35,112 nucleotides of DNA from NCBI RefSeq assembly GCF_000003605.2, contig NW_003106594.1:166027-201138 (forward strand), read 5' to 3'. The notes beneath the pieces are model-generated. The model had not been told where the DNA came from. It saw only the letters and a program-made list of their open reading frames with translations, and did not search any database. Within the stretch, counting starts at the first letter, position 1, and every line of letters starts with the position of its first letter. This document shows positions 33,880 through 35,112 of this stretch, one piece after another. A program made the position numbers and the translations under genes. The DNA comes from Saccoglossus kowalevskii (lineage: Eukaryota; Hemichordata; Enteropneusta; Harrimaniidae).

Positions 33880-35112
33880 GCAAGATTCTCACAGGATGAA
33901 GTTGGATTTTATTAGATGTCAGACAATTTGTTTGCGAGACAGTCTTTAACTCATTCTCCCATGTATATGTAATAACGCACCACAAATACATGTACTGACT
34001 TTAATATTTAGTTTACAGTGAAACAGATTTAACCCACAGTGATGCATAACAGAATATCCTTTTTTGAAGGAAAACATTCAAATAATTATCACATTTTTAT
34101 GGGAAATTATTAATATAAAAAGCAGAAATAAAATGAGAACTTTTATTTTGAAAACGAACTAACAGTCACAAAATGAATATCCACATTTGATATCAGGAGA
34201 ACCCTGTATAAATGTGTAAAGATTAGTTGGCTGGAAGTCCATACCTGCAAATCACAAGAGAATTTTATGCATGAAAATCAAAGAGAGCAATGACTATTTG
34301 GAGAACCCAGGGCCACCCCAGAGTGTGCAACCGCTGGTCACAGATGATTCTGTACCACAGATCATACTGCCATGGGAAACATGTGTTTCATTATCTCTGA
34401 CACGTTTTCATAATAAAAAAAAAAAAATCAACACGAGACAATAAAAAGAACTTATTTATTTTTAAACTCTGACAAAAAATCAACCATTTTGAAAAATATA
34501 TGCCAAGTGAGTGCATGTGCTGTGCATATGCATATAAAATAAAAACTCGGCAAAGAATGCTGGGAACACACACAAAAATGAAGCATGAAATTCCCCAACA
34601 TTCTGAGAAAGAAAGAAGGAAAGCAAGACAAAATGTTAGAAACTAAGCAGAACTAACAGTTCTAGAGCTGCACTCATGATGGGTAACCATGCATGTATAT
34701 TTTATGGCATCTTATGCCATATAGGCTGGAAGAATGATATAAAGTGTTTCACAGTAAGTTTCTGTTGATGCCAAGAATTAATTACAATTTTTCCAGCATA
34801 TTGAGTTTAGTATTAACAGACTTTGTTTTTTTCGCACTGTGTTCCTAAAGAAAATGACACTAAAAAGACATGTATTATTTTGAACAATTTCACAAACTGT
34901 TGATGTATAATAACCTTTTAATCTCTTCTTTTCATCACAAATTCACAAAATAGTCCTGTATATAGTCTGCACTTTCCTTCAGAAGATTGAGATAAAAATA
35001 GCAAAATTTTTGGAGTAAAACCGACTCAAATTTTGCCTGTTGGGTTCATTTCCAAAAATATTGTAGAATATAGAAAAAAAAAATGTGCAGAATAGTTTGG
35101 GCAAGAAAGTCT
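33880..35112. other. Gene-free DNA at the window end
   Basis: One short less AT-rich patch (34290-34385) is open in a frame on each strand but lacks convincing splice sites. Nothing else recognised. Confidence 0.4.

Noticed and set aside
34271-34444. 57-codon forward frame with a protein-like middle (ENPGPPQSVQPLVTDDSVPQ), open also in one reverse frame
   Set aside because: No good acceptor or donor borders it, and no family was recognised. The less AT-rich patch alone makes both strands open.

Overview
This window looks like AT-rich genomic DNA from an animal, most likely a marine invertebrate (mollusc-like lophotrochozoan or invertebrate deuterostome). The evidence is low GC by eye, CA and TAA microsatellites, frequent TACATGTA-type words, many small non-autonomous transposons, GT-AG intron signals and a metazoan-specific protein exon. 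The species cannot be fixed from the sequence. There are no operons, rRNA, convincing tRNA or CRISPR. The assembly has one gap, N at 22249-23180.

Gene content: only one coding segment is convincing. On the minus strand, 27913-27804 is the first coding exon of a synaptotagmin-like protein (Slp/Sytl, a Rab27-effector family). It encodes the first part of the N-terminal Rab-binding helix, has a good acceptor at 27961 and a good donor at 27803, and carries an in-frame stop in its short 5' UTR. A possible upstream non-coding exon lies at 28841-28662. No other exon of this gene was recognised. Everything to the left may therefore be its first large coding intron (at least about 27 kb if no exon was missed or lies in the gap), and the right part its promoter and 5' UTR region.

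The rest is a dense collection of repeats. (1) Two sequence-unrelated families share one architecture: roughly 140-160 bp tandem units, then a CGGAC-type microsatellite, then a 3' terminal hairpin (12160-12671, and 21210-24173 broken by the gap; a 3' end of the second family also lies at 152-274). This resembles Helentron-associated or pearl-like elements. (2) A TACTGTAAAA-ended family with TA target duplications (1928-2131, 15104-15458, 31579-31798, perhaps 8304-8397). (3) A TTAA-flanked family with GC-rich ends (4284-4453, 26926-27059, 32618-32745). (4) A hAT-like element (33559-33879). (5) A ~94% identical unclassified repeat pair 3 kb apart (2231-2513 and 5197-5510). (6) Minisatellites with 28 bp units (10901-11236) and 53 bp units (25018-25548), and a two-unit 331 bp duplication (18306-18975).

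Other notable sites are a G-quadruplex-prone run (31328-31372), two CTCF-like motifs about 160 bp apart (30671 and 30831), a cluster of hairpins in a GC-rich block (1075-1270), and ATGCAAAT octamers in six tandem-repeat units. Most long open frames come from minisatellites, microsatellites, N bases or chance and are not annotated as genes.
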